Assembly (NCBI GenBank): GCA_021776095.1
Contig: JAJFGO010000085.1
Location: forward strand, 1 to 64,000
Origin: Kiloniellaceae bacterium
GTDB taxonomy: Bacteria > Pseudomonadota > Alphaproteobacteria > Kiloniellales > J153
Direction of reading: 5' to 3'
Length of the DNA: 64,000 bases
Position 1 is the first letter of the stretch, and each line of letters starts with the position of its first letter. The position numbers and the translations under genes were made by a program. This document shows, one piece after another, positions 15,462-24,171 of the stretch. Under the pieces are notes generated by a model. The model saw nothing but the letters and a program-made list of their open reading frames with translations. It had not been told where the DNA came from and made no database searches.

Positions 15462-17809
15462 CCTCGCGCGTGAAGTTGGGCCAGCTTGGTGTTCTTCAAA
15501 TTGGCCTGGCTGAAGTTCGCGCCGGCGATCGCGGCGTCGACGAAGTCGGCCTCGTAGCAGTTACTACCCCTCAGATCGGCCTCGCGCAGATCGGCCTTGT
15601 CCAAGCGGACCTGAAACAGGTTGACCGAAGTGAAGCGGGCGCCGCGCAGATCGGCCTTGGTCAGGTTTCCGCTCTTGAGGTCAACGGCGTGAAAGTTGCT
15701 GCCCTGAAGGTCGGCCTCGCGGAAATCGGCACGCCCGAGCATGGAGGCCGTGAAGTCGGCGCCGGAGAGATCGGACTCGAACCACAGCGACGCCTCGCCC
15801 CGCAGATTCTGGAACGCGCCCCCGGGGAAGCGGCAACGCCCGGCCCGCAGTTCGGTCACGTCCGCGCCGGTCATATTTATCCCGGCGCCCACCGCATCGC
15901 CGAATTCCGCGCGGGCGAGCATGGCGCCCTGAAAATTGGCTTGGTCGAGGGTGGATTTCGACAGATCGGCCTTCTCGAGTTTCGCGCCCGCCAGGTTGGC
16001 CTCTGTCAGGTCCGCGGCGAGGAAGCTTGCCTCCGGCCCCAATGCCTCGGTCAGGTTAGCGTAAACCAATGCCGCTTCCTCCAGGATCGCGCCGGCCAGC
16101 GACGCTTGGCTCAGGTTCGCCGCGCTGAGATCGGCCTTGGTGAGATCGGCGCCGTCGAACTTGGCTCCGGTCAGGTTCGCCTCGCGCAGGTTCGCGGTGT
16201 CCAAAGTGGCCCCGGTGAAATCCGCTTCGCTCAGGTTGGCGTTCGAAAAGTTCGCTCCGGTCAGGATGGCGTCGGTGAAATCGGCCCCTCCAAGGTCGCA
16301 ACCAGAAAAGTCGGCACCGCTCAGGTCTTCTTCAGTGAAATTCGCGCCGGCACGTGCCCGATTCGCGGGCTGCTCAGCCGGCGCGACCTCATCGTCATCT
16401 GCGCCGCCCGTTTCGATCTGCCGCGCCAGTTCCGGGTCGAGACCGTACTGCTTCAGCATTCCCAGGGAGTGTCGTTTCGCTTGGTCTATGAGGGTTTCGG
16501 CCTGGGACGGATCGATCCCGGCCTCGGCCAGAAGATCGTCAAGGGCGGCCACGGGATCGGCGGCGGACAAGATGCTTTTGACCTTGGCGAAATCGACCCG
16601 CGAGTACTCCAGCTTCCCCTGCATCTCGTCCAGCGCGGCCATGACCTCGGCCTTGGCGTCGGCTTCGGCCGCCGCGAAATCGAAGTCAGCCTCCGGTTCC
16701 GGGGCGTCCACTTCGATCGCCGTTTCGGCGGCTTCGGCGGCTTCCGCCTCGGCCAGACGTTCGGAAAGCTGCTGGGCGTAGTGCTCCGCGGACAGGGGTG
16801 CCTCGGCCAGCGGCTCGGTCACGACCATGAGGTGCTTTAGCTCCTCGATCTCCTCCGACTGAACGTTGGCCAGGCCGCGCCACACCAAGACCACCTGCTC
16901 GGCGTCCATGTCGACCCAGAGGGTGTCCACCTTCATGGGCACTTCGCGGACCAGCGCCTGGTCCTTGTAATCCTCGTGCAGGAAACACCGGACCCGTTGT
17001 CCCGGCAGGCGGCTGCGGTACTCCGGATGGGCGGCGTGCAGGTTCTCGAAGTACAACGCCTCGTCGCCGCGCAGGTAGCCCTCGACCTGCTGGCCGGCGG
17101 GCGCGGCATTGAAATGCGCCCAATCGAAATCGGCCGGATACCAGGGCCAGCGCTCGTTCTGCCAGGCCTCGTCGTAGGTTCCCATGTTGGCCCGGCGCTG
17201 CGGCCACATGCGCCCCAGCGGCCCGAACCCGGCCGGCCGGGAGGTTTGCCCAGGCAGCCCGACCGCTTGCCTCGGGTCGGTCACGTTCGGCAGCGGCCAG
17301 TGTGTCCGTCCGTCGGGGCCGGTGACCGCGGCGTTGCCCTTGCCCAAAGGATTGTGGTCAAAGCCCGCGCCGCCGAAGGCGTGGCGGTAGTCGATCGGCA
17401 TGGTCGTGAAGGGCACAGGGTCGCTGGGCCGCGGCGTCGATCCGGACTCGATCCAAACGCGATCGCCGAAAATGGCCAGCGACTTGACGCGATCGTCGAT
17501 GCCGAAGGAAACCCGGCATGCCGGCGCCGGCTGCCCGCCCGGGGCGTGACAGGTCCCGGCCAACAAGAGATCGGTGCGGGGCTTGAAGTGAACGAAATCG
17601 GTCTCGTAGCGGCAACCGTTCTCGGGCTCGTCGTCGTAGAACGCGTCGCCGGTGACCGGCGGTTGCTCCGTTTCCTCGTCGAGGGCGGCCACGTCGTCGG
17701 GCTTCAGGGAAAAGGTGCCCTTGACGATCAAGGTCAGGGAATGGCTCGGGAACTGAATCCGCCCTTGGAGCCACGCCGCCTGCAACCCGGTATCGTTGAT
17801 CACGTCCAC
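15458..17809 (-). CDS. DUF2169 domain fused to pentapeptide repeats
   Basis: The 783-residue protein starts (GTG 17809) with a DUF2169 domain, about residues 1-330 (SHSLTLIVKGTFSLKPDDVA, then DYRHAFGGAGFDHNPLGKG). An acidic coiled stretch rich in Glu and Ala follows (about 340-480), then about 290 residues of pentapeptide repeats. DUF2169 proteins are regarded as adaptors or chaperones that help load PAAR-linked cargo onto VgrG. Fusing one to a pentapeptide helix, next to a second pentapeptide protein, suggests that both pack against the tip or cargo. It follows vgrG by 66 bases with no terminator visible, so co-transcription is likely. Confidence 0.88.
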   Translation of the reverse strand: MDVINDTGLQAAWLQGRIQFPSHSLTLIVKGTFSLKPDDVAALDEETEQPPVTGDAFYDDEPENGCRYETDFVHFKPRTDLLLAGTCHAPGGQPAPACRVSFGIDDRVKSLAIFGDRVWIESGSTPRPSDPVPFTTMPIDYRHAFGGAGFDHNPLGKGNAAVTGPDGRTHWPLPNVTDPRQAVGLPGQTSRPAGFGPLGRMWPQRRANMGTYDEAWQNERWPWYPADFDWAHFNAAPAGQQVEGYLRGDEALYFENLHAAHPEYRSRLPGQRVRCFLHEDYKDQALVREVPMKVDTLWVDMDAEQVVLVWRGLANVQSEEIEELKHLMVVTEPLAEAPLSAEHYAQQLSERLAEAEAAEAAETAIEVDAPEPEADFDFAAAEADAKAEVMAALDEMQGKLEYSRVDFAKVKSILSAADPVAALDDLLAEAGIDPSQAETLIDQAKRHSLGMLKQYGLDPELARQIETGGADDDEVAPAEQPANRARAGANFTEEDLSGADFSGCDLGGADFTDAILTGANFSNANLSEADFTGATLDTANLREANLTGAKFDGADLTKADLSAANLSQASLAGAILEEAALVYANLTEALGPEASFLAADLTEANLAGAKLEKADLSKSTLDQANFQGAMLARAEFGDAVGAGINMTGADVTELRAGRCRFPGGAFQNLRGEASLWFESDLSGADFTASMLGRADFREADLQGSNFHAVDLKSGNLTKADLRGARFTSVNLFQVRLDKADLREADLRGSNCYEADFVDAAIAGANFSQANLKNTKLAQLHARG

Positions 17810-17875
17810 GTTGCGTCCCTTTTCTACAATCTGAACAGCTTGCCCGGCCCAATCGCCGTCGCCCTTAGGAACCGA

Positions 17876-20737
17876 CTAGGGGATGACCTGCTTTCCGGTT
17901 GAGCCCTTAAGCGTCACCAAGCCATTTTTTGCCGTAGCGTTGACGATGTTTCCGCCGGTAATCTCGACGACCCTGTCCCCGATTATGTGCACGCCCAACC
18001 TGGTCATCCTAATTTTGTTCGCGCCGATTTTAAACGTGATCGAGTTCTGGTCCATGACCAGGCTCGAACCGGTGCCGGCGGGTCCGACCATCAACTCGAC
18101 CTTGTCCTTATCCAGATTGATCTGCGATGGGGAGAGTGCCTGGTTCGCGTCGACGGCCTTGTTCTTGTAGTACCCATGAGCGACGGCTCCCGCCCACGCC
18201 AAGGTCGATAGCGGAAATCCGATCCGCGCAGCCCAGGTCGACGCCTTGTCTTCGCTTTGATTGCCAAACGGCACGCTGGAGTTGGCGACACCCGCGGTCA
18301 ATGCGCCAGCCGTCACTGCGGCGACTCCCGCTCCGAAGGACTTCCACGTCATGCTGTGCGTTTTGTCGGCCGCTTTCTCGATGGGACCCTTGATGCGGAT
18401 GCTGATCGTTTTCCCGCCGATCATGTCGTGATCCTCGGCATCCGAGGTGTTTTGGGACTCGGCGCATAGGTCGACGTTGGCGCCCTTTTTCGCCGAGACA
18501 CTGAAGGCGTAGCCGTAATCGACGTCAGCGGTGCCCGTGAGGCTTAGGGACCCGCCCAGCTTCACGCCTGTGGCCAATCCCGCGAATCCGGAGAACCCTA
18601 ATCCGACGGTGCCGATCTCCTTGTCGCCAAAGTGCCACGAATCCTTCGAGCCGTAACTCAACGTCGTCTGGCGCCATATATCCGCGCCGGTGACCGAGCT
18701 GCCGACCTTGCGCTTGTAGTCGGTCCATGCGGGCTTGCCTGGCTCGTCGCCGATGTCGATCCGGTTCTTACCGATGACCTTCACCTCGCGATTGTGCAAG
18801 GTGATTTCAGTGCGATTGCCGCTTGTATAGTCGAGCACACCGTCAAGCTGGTGGGCCACGTCCGCAGGCTTTGCTGCTGCATTGTTGAGTTCGAGCGGCA
18901 CCGGCGCGGGGAGAGCAGCGTTCGTTGCCGGGTCCTTGGTCAGGCTACACCCGTCCTCGGCCTCGTTATTCGGATCGTGCTTGCCGTAGCGGACGTAGCT
19001 GGAATTGTTTCCGTGATAGCTGGGTACGCCAAGTTTGAGCCAGATGTCGTTCGGCCCGGCGGCGTCGCTTTCCGTGACCGTGTCGGGCTGAAGCTGTTGC
19101 TGGGTCAGGAGGGATTGCGCCGGTACGGGCACGATGTCTGCTGGCGACGGGCCGGACAGCCGTTGCATCTGTTGCTGCCCAGCCATGGCACCACCCTGGC
19201 CCTGGCCTTCGTCGTCGGGCGGCGGGCCGGCACCGTCGTTCATCTCGATCAGAATGCCGCTGGCGGTCTTGATCCGGTTCTTGGTGTGGCTCTCCGCGTC
19301 GATCACGCTCTTGTTGAGCGGATTGGGGACCACACCGGTGATGATCGGCCGGTCCGGATCGCCGTCGAGACAGGTCCAGATGACCTCGGTGCCCTTGTGC
19401 AAGGGAAAGTGCATGCCTTGCTGACCGCCGCCATAAGGTTGCGCCATGCGGACCCAGCGGGTCGCCTTGGCTTCGGCCTGGCCGCTTAGGTCGAAGGGCA
19501 TGACCAGCTTGTAGCGGCCCTCGGAGTCGATCTCGGCCCGGGTGCCGGGACCGGAGGCATCGACATGACCGTTCATGACGCCGTGCAGCTTCGGCTTCGG
19601 CGTCGTCCGTGCCGGACGGAACGCGACCGACAGCGGAATCACCGTGAAATCGTTCCGGTAGGAACTGGCCTGGCCGTCGAACTCGGCGAAGCCGGTTGCC
19701 TCGCTAAACGCCTGGGAACCGCTGTGGCGCACCTGCACCAACAGGTAATCCTGATCGAAGGCGCCGTTGTAATGCTCCTTCAGGGTGAAAGGATGACCCG
19801 CAGCAAAGCTCAAGCGGTCGCTTTCCCCGGTGAACTCGATCTTGCGGCTCAGGACCTCCTGCGCCCGACTCTTGGCGAGGGACTGGCCTTCCTCTGGGGT
19901 CTTGAAGTGATTGCCGTATTCGGCGATCAGGCCGTGGCCGGCATCGTCGATATCGGCTTCGCCCTGCAGCGGCGTCGTCGGCGTGCGATAGTTGTAATCC
20001 TTCAGGATCATCTTGGCCGTGATCTGCCGCTGCCTGCGGCGAAAGGCCTGAACCGAGTCCTCCATGGTCGAGCTGGTGCCCGACGGCAGGCGGTAGACGA
20101 TTTCGGAGTCCCCATTCAGCGGCGGGACATGCACGTTATCGTCGCAGAAGACCACCTTTTCGCGCTGGTCGTCGTGCTCGAAGAAATAGAAGATCCCCTG
20201 ATGCTCCAAAAGGCGCGAGACGAAAGCGAAATCCGTCTCCTGGTATTGCACGGTGTATTCGCGCTTCGGATGGTCGCCGCTGAGGCGGAACTCGAAATCC
20301 TCGGAGGTCAAACCGATGGCCGCCAATTCCGCCGGCCCCTTGTCTTGGGCGCCGATCAGTTCTTCCTCAACGATCTTATGTGCAGCCATGTTCTGGTAGA
20401 TCTGGTTCTGCTGGCTGAGCGACAGCAACCACAACCGGGGCACCAAGACCGCGCGATACAGGTAGTGGCCGTACTGACCTTCGCGGTCCTGGGTGAACTC
20501 GGAGAGGATACCGTTGATCCGGCGGGTCGGCCCGTCGTCGCCACGCTGCATGGACAGAGTAGCCGGCTGGCCAAGGACCTTACCGGCATCGATATCCGGC
20601 TCCTCCGATACCAGGACGATTTCGAAACGGAAAGGCTGAGAGATCGCCTCCTCGCCCTCGAAACGCACGACCTTGAAAGTGTCGCTGGCAATCGCCTTCG
20701 ATTCAAAGAGCAAGTTGACGTGTTGATCGCTGGCCAT
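17876..20737 (-). CDS. vgrG: VgrG (TssI) spike with extended C-terminal needle
   Basis: The 953-residue protein carries the gp27-like hub (about residues 1-370, with YTVQYQETDFAFVSRLLEHQ), the gp5 OB fold (about 380-480, GRYKLVMPFDLSG, then HKGTEVIWTCLDGDPDRP) and a long C-terminal needle extension. Inside the extension, residues about 795-867 form a non-needle insert with two hydrophobic stretches (GAGVAAVTAGALTAGVA and FPLSTLAWAGAVAHGYY). Beta-needle sequence then resumes (SLVMDQNSITFKIGANKIRM) to the end. The start has a GGGGAGAAAACC ribosome site. It sits 53 bases after hcp1. It punctures target cells with Hcp and the PAAR protein. The insert may bind a chaperone or a membrane. Confidence 0.93.
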   Translation of the reverse strand: MASDQHVNLLFESKAIASDTFKVVRFEGEEAISQPFRFEIVLVSEEPDIDAGKVLGQPATLSMQRGDDGPTRRINGILSEFTQDREGQYGHYLYRAVLVPRLWLLSLSQQNQIYQNMAAHKIVEEELIGAQDKGPAELAAIGLTSEDFEFRLSGDHPKREYTVQYQETDFAFVSRLLEHQGIFYFFEHDDQREKVVFCDDNVHVPPLNGDSEIVYRLPSGTSSTMEDSVQAFRRRQRQITAKMILKDYNYRTPTTPLQGEADIDDAGHGLIAEYGNHFKTPEEGQSLAKSRAQEVLSRKIEFTGESDRLSFAAGHPFTLKEHYNGAFDQDYLLVQVRHSGSQAFSEATGFAEFDGQASSYRNDFTVIPLSVAFRPARTTPKPKLHGVMNGHVDASGPGTRAEIDSEGRYKLVMPFDLSGQAEAKATRWVRMAQPYGGGQQGMHFPLHKGTEVIWTCLDGDPDRPIITGVVPNPLNKSVIDAESHTKNRIKTASGILIEMNDGAGPPPDDEGQGQGGAMAGQQQMQRLSGPSPADIVPVPAQSLLTQQQLQPDTVTESDAAGPNDIWLKLGVPSYHGNNSSYVRYGKHDPNNEAEDGCSLTKDPATNAALPAPVPLELNNAAAKPADVAHQLDGVLDYTSGNRTEITLHNREVKVIGKNRIDIGDEPGKPAWTDYKRKVGSSVTGADIWRQTTLSYGSKDSWHFGDKEIGTVGLGFSGFAGLATGVKLGGSLSLTGTADVDYGYAFSVSAKKGANVDLCAESQNTSDAEDHDMIGGKTISIRIKGPIEKAADKTHSMTWKSFGAGVAAVTAGALTAGVANSSVPFGNQSEDKASTWAARIGFPLSTLAWAGAVAHGYYKNKAVDANQALSPSQINLDKDKVELMVGPAGTGSSLVMDQNSITFKIGANKIRMTRLGVHIIGDRVVEITGGNIVNATAKNGLVTLKGSTGKQVIP

Positions 20738-20790
20738 GGTTTTCTCCCCAATCTTTCGTGTTTCGCGATGACCTTTCGGGCCTGGTTCGC

Positions 20791-21306
20791 CTAGCGCTTA
20801 GGCGCGCGCCAGTCGTCGCTGCCCGAGGTGCCGGCGATTTCATGATTCCAGGTGATGCTGCGATAACTGAAAGAAACGTCCTCCAGATGGGTGAAGGCCT
20901 GATTGCTCGGGTCCTGACAATTCGGCATGTAGCCCTGAATATCGACGATCACCGCGTCCTGCATCTTGATGGTGAAATAGTGCTCCTGCATGCCGGTCGG
21001 CGCGGTGCGATACCACTTGATCTCGACGTTGGTCAGCATCTCACCGGAGCACAGCGCATTGTAGAGCAACGGTGAGGATTTATCGAAGATCTTGGTCACG
21101 GTGAGCGGCTGGTGCACGCGTTGACCGGACGGCTGGCCGCTCTGCGGGTCGCGCGGGATCAGCACATTGTGCCTGAAGGCCTGAACCAGAACCTCGTCCT
21201 CGTGGCCCTCTTGCCAAAGATTTCCCACGCTGTCTTCCGTGAAGGCATCTTTGGTGATGTTGCCCTGGGTGGTTCCCTCGACGGTCATATATGCTGGTGT
21301 CGGCAT
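20791..21306 (-). CDS. hcp: Hcp (TssD) tube protein, copy 1
   Basis: This 171-residue protein is the hexameric T6SS inner-tube subunit. Family features include MPTPAYMTVEGTTQGNITKD at the start, the central IPRDPQSGQPSGQRVHQPLT loop, FTHLEDVSFSYRSITWNHE near the end, and the usual length. A hand alignment with the second copy at 21667 gives 142 of 171 identical residues, so they are recent or conserved duplicates. It has its own sigma-54 promoter (21363-21378) and heads the vgrG-DUF2169 operon. Having a structural subunit encoded twice may raise dosage or allow different cargo. Confidence 0.95.
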   Translation of the reverse strand: MPTPAYMTVEGTTQGNITKDAFTEDSVGNLWQEGHEDEVLVQAFRHNVLIPRDPQSGQPSGQRVHQPLTVTKIFDKSSPLLYNALCSGEMLTNVEIKWYRTAPTGMQEHYFTIKMQDAVIVDIQGYMPNCQDPSNQAFTHLEDVSFSYRSITWNHEIAGTSGSDDWRAPKR

Positions 21307-21362
21307 GTCGCAGCTCCTCTTACGGTGCGGGGTGCAGAAACGATCTCGCTCATCTCCTACAC

Positions 21363-21378
21363 TACAAGAACCGTGCCA
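21363..21378 (-). promoter_or_regulatory. sigma-54 promoter of hcp1
   Basis: Reading the minus strand, TGGCACG (plus-strand 21372-21378), four bases, then TTGTA (21363-21367) match the -24/-12 consensus in sequence and spacing. It lies about 57 bases before the hcp1 start. A sigma-54 activator is encoded nearby (22478-24148). Confidence 0.85.
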
Positions 21379-21407
21379 AGCGCGCGCCGCAACCGCCGAT
21401 TTTCCCG

Positions 21408-21420
21408 CAAGCGATTGTTT
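21408..21420 (-). promoter_or_regulatory. IHF-like site upstream of the hcp1 promoter
   Basis: The plus strand reads CAAGCGATTGTTT, which fits the inverted IHF consensus YAANNNNTTGATW with one mismatch. It starts 30 bases beyond the -24 element. The equivalent site before hcp2 is at 29 bases. A DNA bend here would bring the upstream activator to the sigma-54 polymerase. Confidence 0.4.
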
Positions 21421-21488
21421 TACGTTGGCTTATCGCCTGCCAGCGGGCACGGCGCCCAACATCGAGCAATCCTGGGCCAATAGAAATT

Positions 21489-21537
21489 GAGCGGATTTCC
21501 TCACACCTGCGTGGCGTGGCCGTGCGGGAACTCGCAC
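21489..21537. promoter_or_regulatory. paired activator-binding sites (UAS) for hcp1
   Basis: Two 16-bp palindromes of the form GTGCGG-N4-CCGCAC lie in tandem: GAGCGG-ATTT-CCTCAC (21489-21504) and GTGCGG-GAAC-TCGCAC (21522-21537), 33 bases apart. Their inner edges are 111 and 144 bases from the -24 element. The hcp2 upstream region has the same motif at 112 and 144 bases. They are candidate sites for the Fis-type activator. Confidence 0.6.
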
Positions 21538-21597
21538 AATCGCGCCGCCCAGCGCGCCAAGGATTTTCTCGAAGAGACACGGTTCGGGGAATGGCAC

Positions 21598-21632
21598 AAA
21601 AAAGACCGGCCCGTGGGTTTCCACGGGCCGGT
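21598..21632 (-). terminator. intrinsic terminator after hcp2
   Basis: On the minus strand a perfect 12-bp stem, ACCGGCCCGTGG paired with CCACGGGCCGGT (plus-strand 21605-21616 and 21621-21632), has a 4-base loop and is followed by C and six U. It lies 34 bases after the hcp2 stop, so hcp2 is mostly a single-gene transcript and hcp1 needs its own promoter. Confidence 0.9.
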
Positions 21633-21666
21633 AAGTCTAGAGGGGCGGAGGGTCGAAAGGTGGCGC

Positions 21667-22182
21667 CTAGGACGCTGGGGTGCGCCAGTCGTCGCTGCCG
21701 GAGGTGCCGGCGACTTCATGGTTCCAGGTGATCTTGCGATAACTGAAAGAAACGTCTTCCAGATGGGTGAAATGGCTGTTCGCCGGGTCCTGACAGTTCG
21801 GCATGTGGCCCTGGACGTCGACAATCACCGCGTCTTCCATCTTGATGGTGAAATAGTGTTCCTGGGTGCCTGATGTCGAAGTGCGGTACCACTTGATCTC
21901 GACGGTCGTCAGCACCTCGCCCGAACACAAGGCGTTGAAGAGAAGCGGCGAAGCCTTGTCGAAAATCTTGGTGACGGTCAGGGGCTTATGCACTCGCTGG
22001 CCGGAGGGCTGACCACTCTGCGGATCCCGGGGGATCATGACCGAATGCTTGAAAGCCTGGACCAGAATCTCGTCCTCATGGCCTTCCTGCCAGATGTTTC
22101 CAACGCTGTCCTCGGTGAAGGCGCCGCTGGTGATGTTGCCTTGGCTGGTTCCTTCGATCGTCATGTATGCTGGTGTCGGCAT
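21667..22182 (-). CDS. hcp: Hcp (TssD) tube protein, copy 2
   Basis: This 171-residue Hcp differs from copy 1 at 29 positions in my hand alignment. Many of these are conservative (V/I, K/R, Y/F); less conservative ones lie at residues 19-20, in the mid-loop APTGM versus STSGT, and at the C-terminus. The core loop and the FTHLEDVSFSY motif are kept, so both copies should build tubes. It is flanked by a sigma-54 promoter (22236-22251) and an intrinsic terminator, making it a monocistronic unit that can be expressed at a high level. That fits the large number of Hcp rings needed for each firing event. Confidence 0.95.
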   Translation of the reverse strand: MPTPAYMTIEGTSQGNITSGAFTEDSVGNIWQEGHEDEILVQAFKHSVMIPRDPQSGQPSGQRVHKPLTVTKIFDKASPLLFNALCSGEVLTTVEIKWYRTSTSGTQEHYFTIKMEDAVIVDVQGHMPNCQDPANSHFTHLEDVSFSYRKITWNHEVAGTSGSDDWRTPAS

Positions 22183-22235
22183 CGGTCATGTCCTCCTCTG
22201 GGGTTCACATCGAACTGGGGTCTGCTCTCTCATAC

Positions 22236-22251
22236 TCAAGAAGCGTGCCAA
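22236..22251 (-). promoter_or_regulatory. sigma-54 promoter of hcp2
   Basis: The minus strand reads TGGCACG (plus-strand 22245-22251), CTTC, then TTGAG (22236-22240). Spacing and -24 sequence match the consensus; the -12 lacks the usual C after TTG. The element is about 55 bases before the hcp2 start. Confidence 0.85.
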
Positions 22252-22279
22252 GCTGTGCCACGCGCCGGAAACTTTTTTA

Positions 22280-22292
22280 CAAGACATTGAAA
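22280..22292 (-). promoter_or_regulatory. IHF-like site upstream of the hcp2 promoter
   Basis: The plus strand reads CAAGACATTGAAA, an inverted IHF-like site with one mismatch to YAANNNNTTGATW. It starts 29 bases beyond the -24 element, matching the position of the equivalent site before hcp1. Confidence 0.4.
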
Positions 22293-22359
22293 TCAATGGG
22301 CTCTTCTCTCCGATTGAGTCTCCATCCCGCATTTTGTCTCGATCCCGGGAACACTCGGC

Positions 22360-22410
22360 GCTGTGCGGGTTTCCGCACAGCTTGACACGATTGCGTGCGA
22401 GAGCCCGCGC
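22360..22410. promoter_or_regulatory. paired activator-binding sites (UAS) for hcp2
   Basis: A perfect 9-bp inverted repeat GCTGTGCGG-GTTT-CCGCACAGC (22360-22381) contains the 16-bp motif GTGCGG-N4-CCGCAC (22363-22378). A second, imperfect copy GTGCGA-GAGC-CCGCGC lies at 22395-22410, 32 bases further on, about three helical turns. Inner edges are 112 and 144 bases from the -24 element, mirroring hcp1. Confidence 0.65.
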
Positions 22411-22477
22411 AGTAGGGCATGAGAAAACGGGTGCGACGGGCCGGGCGCAAAACGGCGCCGTCGAACCGGAGGGGCCC

Positions 22478-24148
22478 TTAGGACGCGGCGCTCTTCAAAG
22501 GTCCGGCACGATTACGGCGCAGATCGTATTTCTGCATCTTCTCGATCAAGGTGCGGCGCGAAATCTTCAACTCCGCCGCCGCTCTGGTCTGATTCCACTC
22601 GAACTCTTCCAGGGTTCGTAGAATGACCGCCGCCTCATAGTCGCCGACCGCGTCGCGCAAGCCGCCCTCGCCCAGGGGTGCGAGGGCCGCCGGTCCATCG
22701 TGCGGCGTGTCGTTTATTTTGCCCGTGATTTCCGCCGGTAGATGATCCGGCAGAATGGTGCCCTCCGAATCCGCCAGAAGAACCGCACGTTCGATGATAT
22801 TGCGCAGTTCCCGAATGTTTCCGGGGAAGTCGTGGCCCATCAGCGCCTCAACGGCGGCGGGCGAGAACCCGCCGATCGTCTTGCCGTAACGCTCGCTGTA
22901 TTCTTGCAGGAAATGCTGCATGAGCGCGGGCAGGTCTTCGCCGCGCTCGCGCAAGGGTGGCAGCACGATGGGAAAGACGCAAAGCCGGTAATACAAATCC
23001 TCCCGGAACTCCCCCGCGCGAATCTTCTCTTGCAGGTCCATGTGGGTGGCGGCCACGACCCGGACATCGACTTTTCGCCCTTCCAGGGCGCCCAGGGGCC
23101 TAATTTCGCCCTCCTGAAGCACGCGCAACAACTTAGCCTGCAGATTGAGCGGCATATCGCCAATCTCGTCGAGCAGGAGGGTCCCGCCGTGGGCCGCGTC
23201 GAACAGACCCTTTTTATCGCTCTTGGCGCCGCTGAAGGCGCCGGCCTTATAGCCGAAAAGCTCGCTTTCCAGCAGGGTCTCGGGCAGGGCTGCGCAATTC
23301 TGCGCTACGAATTCCTTGGTCTTGCGGCGGCTATTGTAATGAATGGCGCGGGCGATCAGCTCTTTCCCGGTCCCGGTCTCACCGCCCAGCAGAACCGTGG
23401 CATCGGTATTGAGAACCTTGCCCATCAGCTCGAAAACCTGGGCCATGGATTTGGCGGCGCCGACGATATTGGAGAAGCGGTATTGGTTCTCGATCTTGTC
23501 GCGGAGCTGGCGATTTTCGCTCTCCAGCTTCCGGTTGGTGGTGTCCAACACATTGATGAGGTGGCGGTTCTCCTCGATCAAATGCACGTTGTTCAGGGCC
23601 ACGGCCGCCTGGGAGGCGAAGGCCGAAATCAATTCGTCGAGCTCGTCGGGAAAGAAAACAATGGCGTCCTCGTCCCCGTCTCGCCGGTTGGTGAGTTGCA
23701 GGACGCCGATCGTGACCTCTTCGTGATTGCGCAAGGGGACCACCAACAACGACCGGGTCTGTTCGCCGCGCCCGCGGTCGTCGGCATAGAGGTCGGCGAA
23801 TTCGAAACCGGTATACTTGTAGACGTCGTCGACCTTCTTCAGCGCCCCCGAGAAGGCGCAGTAAGCGCAAATATCGGAATTGTTCGGGCGGCCGTTCTGA
23901 ATCAGCGGAATGGGCGGGGCCTTGGTCCTCTGAACCCCACCCTGCCGGTCTTGCTGCAATTCCAGGTGCAGAAACCGCTTCGTATTGTCCAGAACGTAGA
24001 CCCGGCCCATTCCGGCACCGGTCAGGCTGCGGGCGCCGGAAAGAATGGCCTCGAGGAGCTGGTCCAGGTCGTACTCGGTGGATAGCGCAGTCGTGACCTT
24101 GACGAACTGCTCAATTGCGGGTGCCGGCAGGGTGCCCAGGTCGATCAC
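22478..24148 (-). CDS. sigma-54-dependent activator with N-terminal GAF domain
   Basis: The 556-residue protein has a GAF sensor (about residues 15-195), a coiled linker (about 195-225), an AAA+ domain and a C-terminal Fis-type helix-turn-helix ([20 protein letters not shown]). Walker A is GETGTGKE (256-263) and Walker B is [10 protein letters not shown]. The sigma-54 contact loop reads GAFSGA (303-308) instead of the usual GAFTGA; Ser keeps the hydroxyl. The GAF domain carries a CAYC pair (Cys94, Cys97) that might bind metal or sense redox. The gene follows clpV by 23 bases and is transcribed towards the hcp genes, whose promoters are sigma-54 type. It is the likely switch for Hcp/VgrG production. 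Confidence 0.92.
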   Translation of the reverse strand: MIDLGTLPAPAIEQFVKVTTALSTEYDLDQLLEAILSGARSLTGAGMGRVYVLDNTKRFLHLELQQDRQGGVQRTKAPPIPLIQNGRPNNSDICAYCAFSGALKKVDDVYKYTGFEFADLYADDRGRGEQTRSLLVVPLRNHEEVTIGVLQLTNRRDGDEDAIVFFPDELDELISAFASQAAVALNNVHLIEENRHLINVLDTTNRKLESENRQLRDKIENQYRFSNIVGAAKSMAQVFELMGKVLNTDATVLLGGETGTGKELIARAIHYNSRRKTKEFVAQNCAALPETLLESELFGYKAGAFSGAKSDKKGLFDAAHGGTLLLDEIGDMPLNLQAKLLRVLQEGEIRPLGALEGRKVDVRVVAATHMDLQEKIRAGEFREDLYYRLCVFPIVLPPLRERGEDLPALMQHFLQEYSERYGKTIGGFSPAAVEALMGHDFPGNIRELRNIIERAVLLADSEGTILPDHLPAEITGKINDTPHDGPAALAPLGEGGLRDAVGDYEAAVILRTLEEFEWNQTRAAAELKISRRTLIEKMQKYDLRRNRAGPLKSAAS

Positions 24149-24171
24149 GATCTTTCGCCTCTCCTCCAGCC

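Noticed and set aside
22363-22378. Reading the palindrome GTGCGG-GTTT-CCGCAC as a terminator for the sigma-54 activator gene
   Set aside because: No U-run follows on the minus strand, and a matching motif with the same spacing occurs before hcp1, which fits a binding site better.
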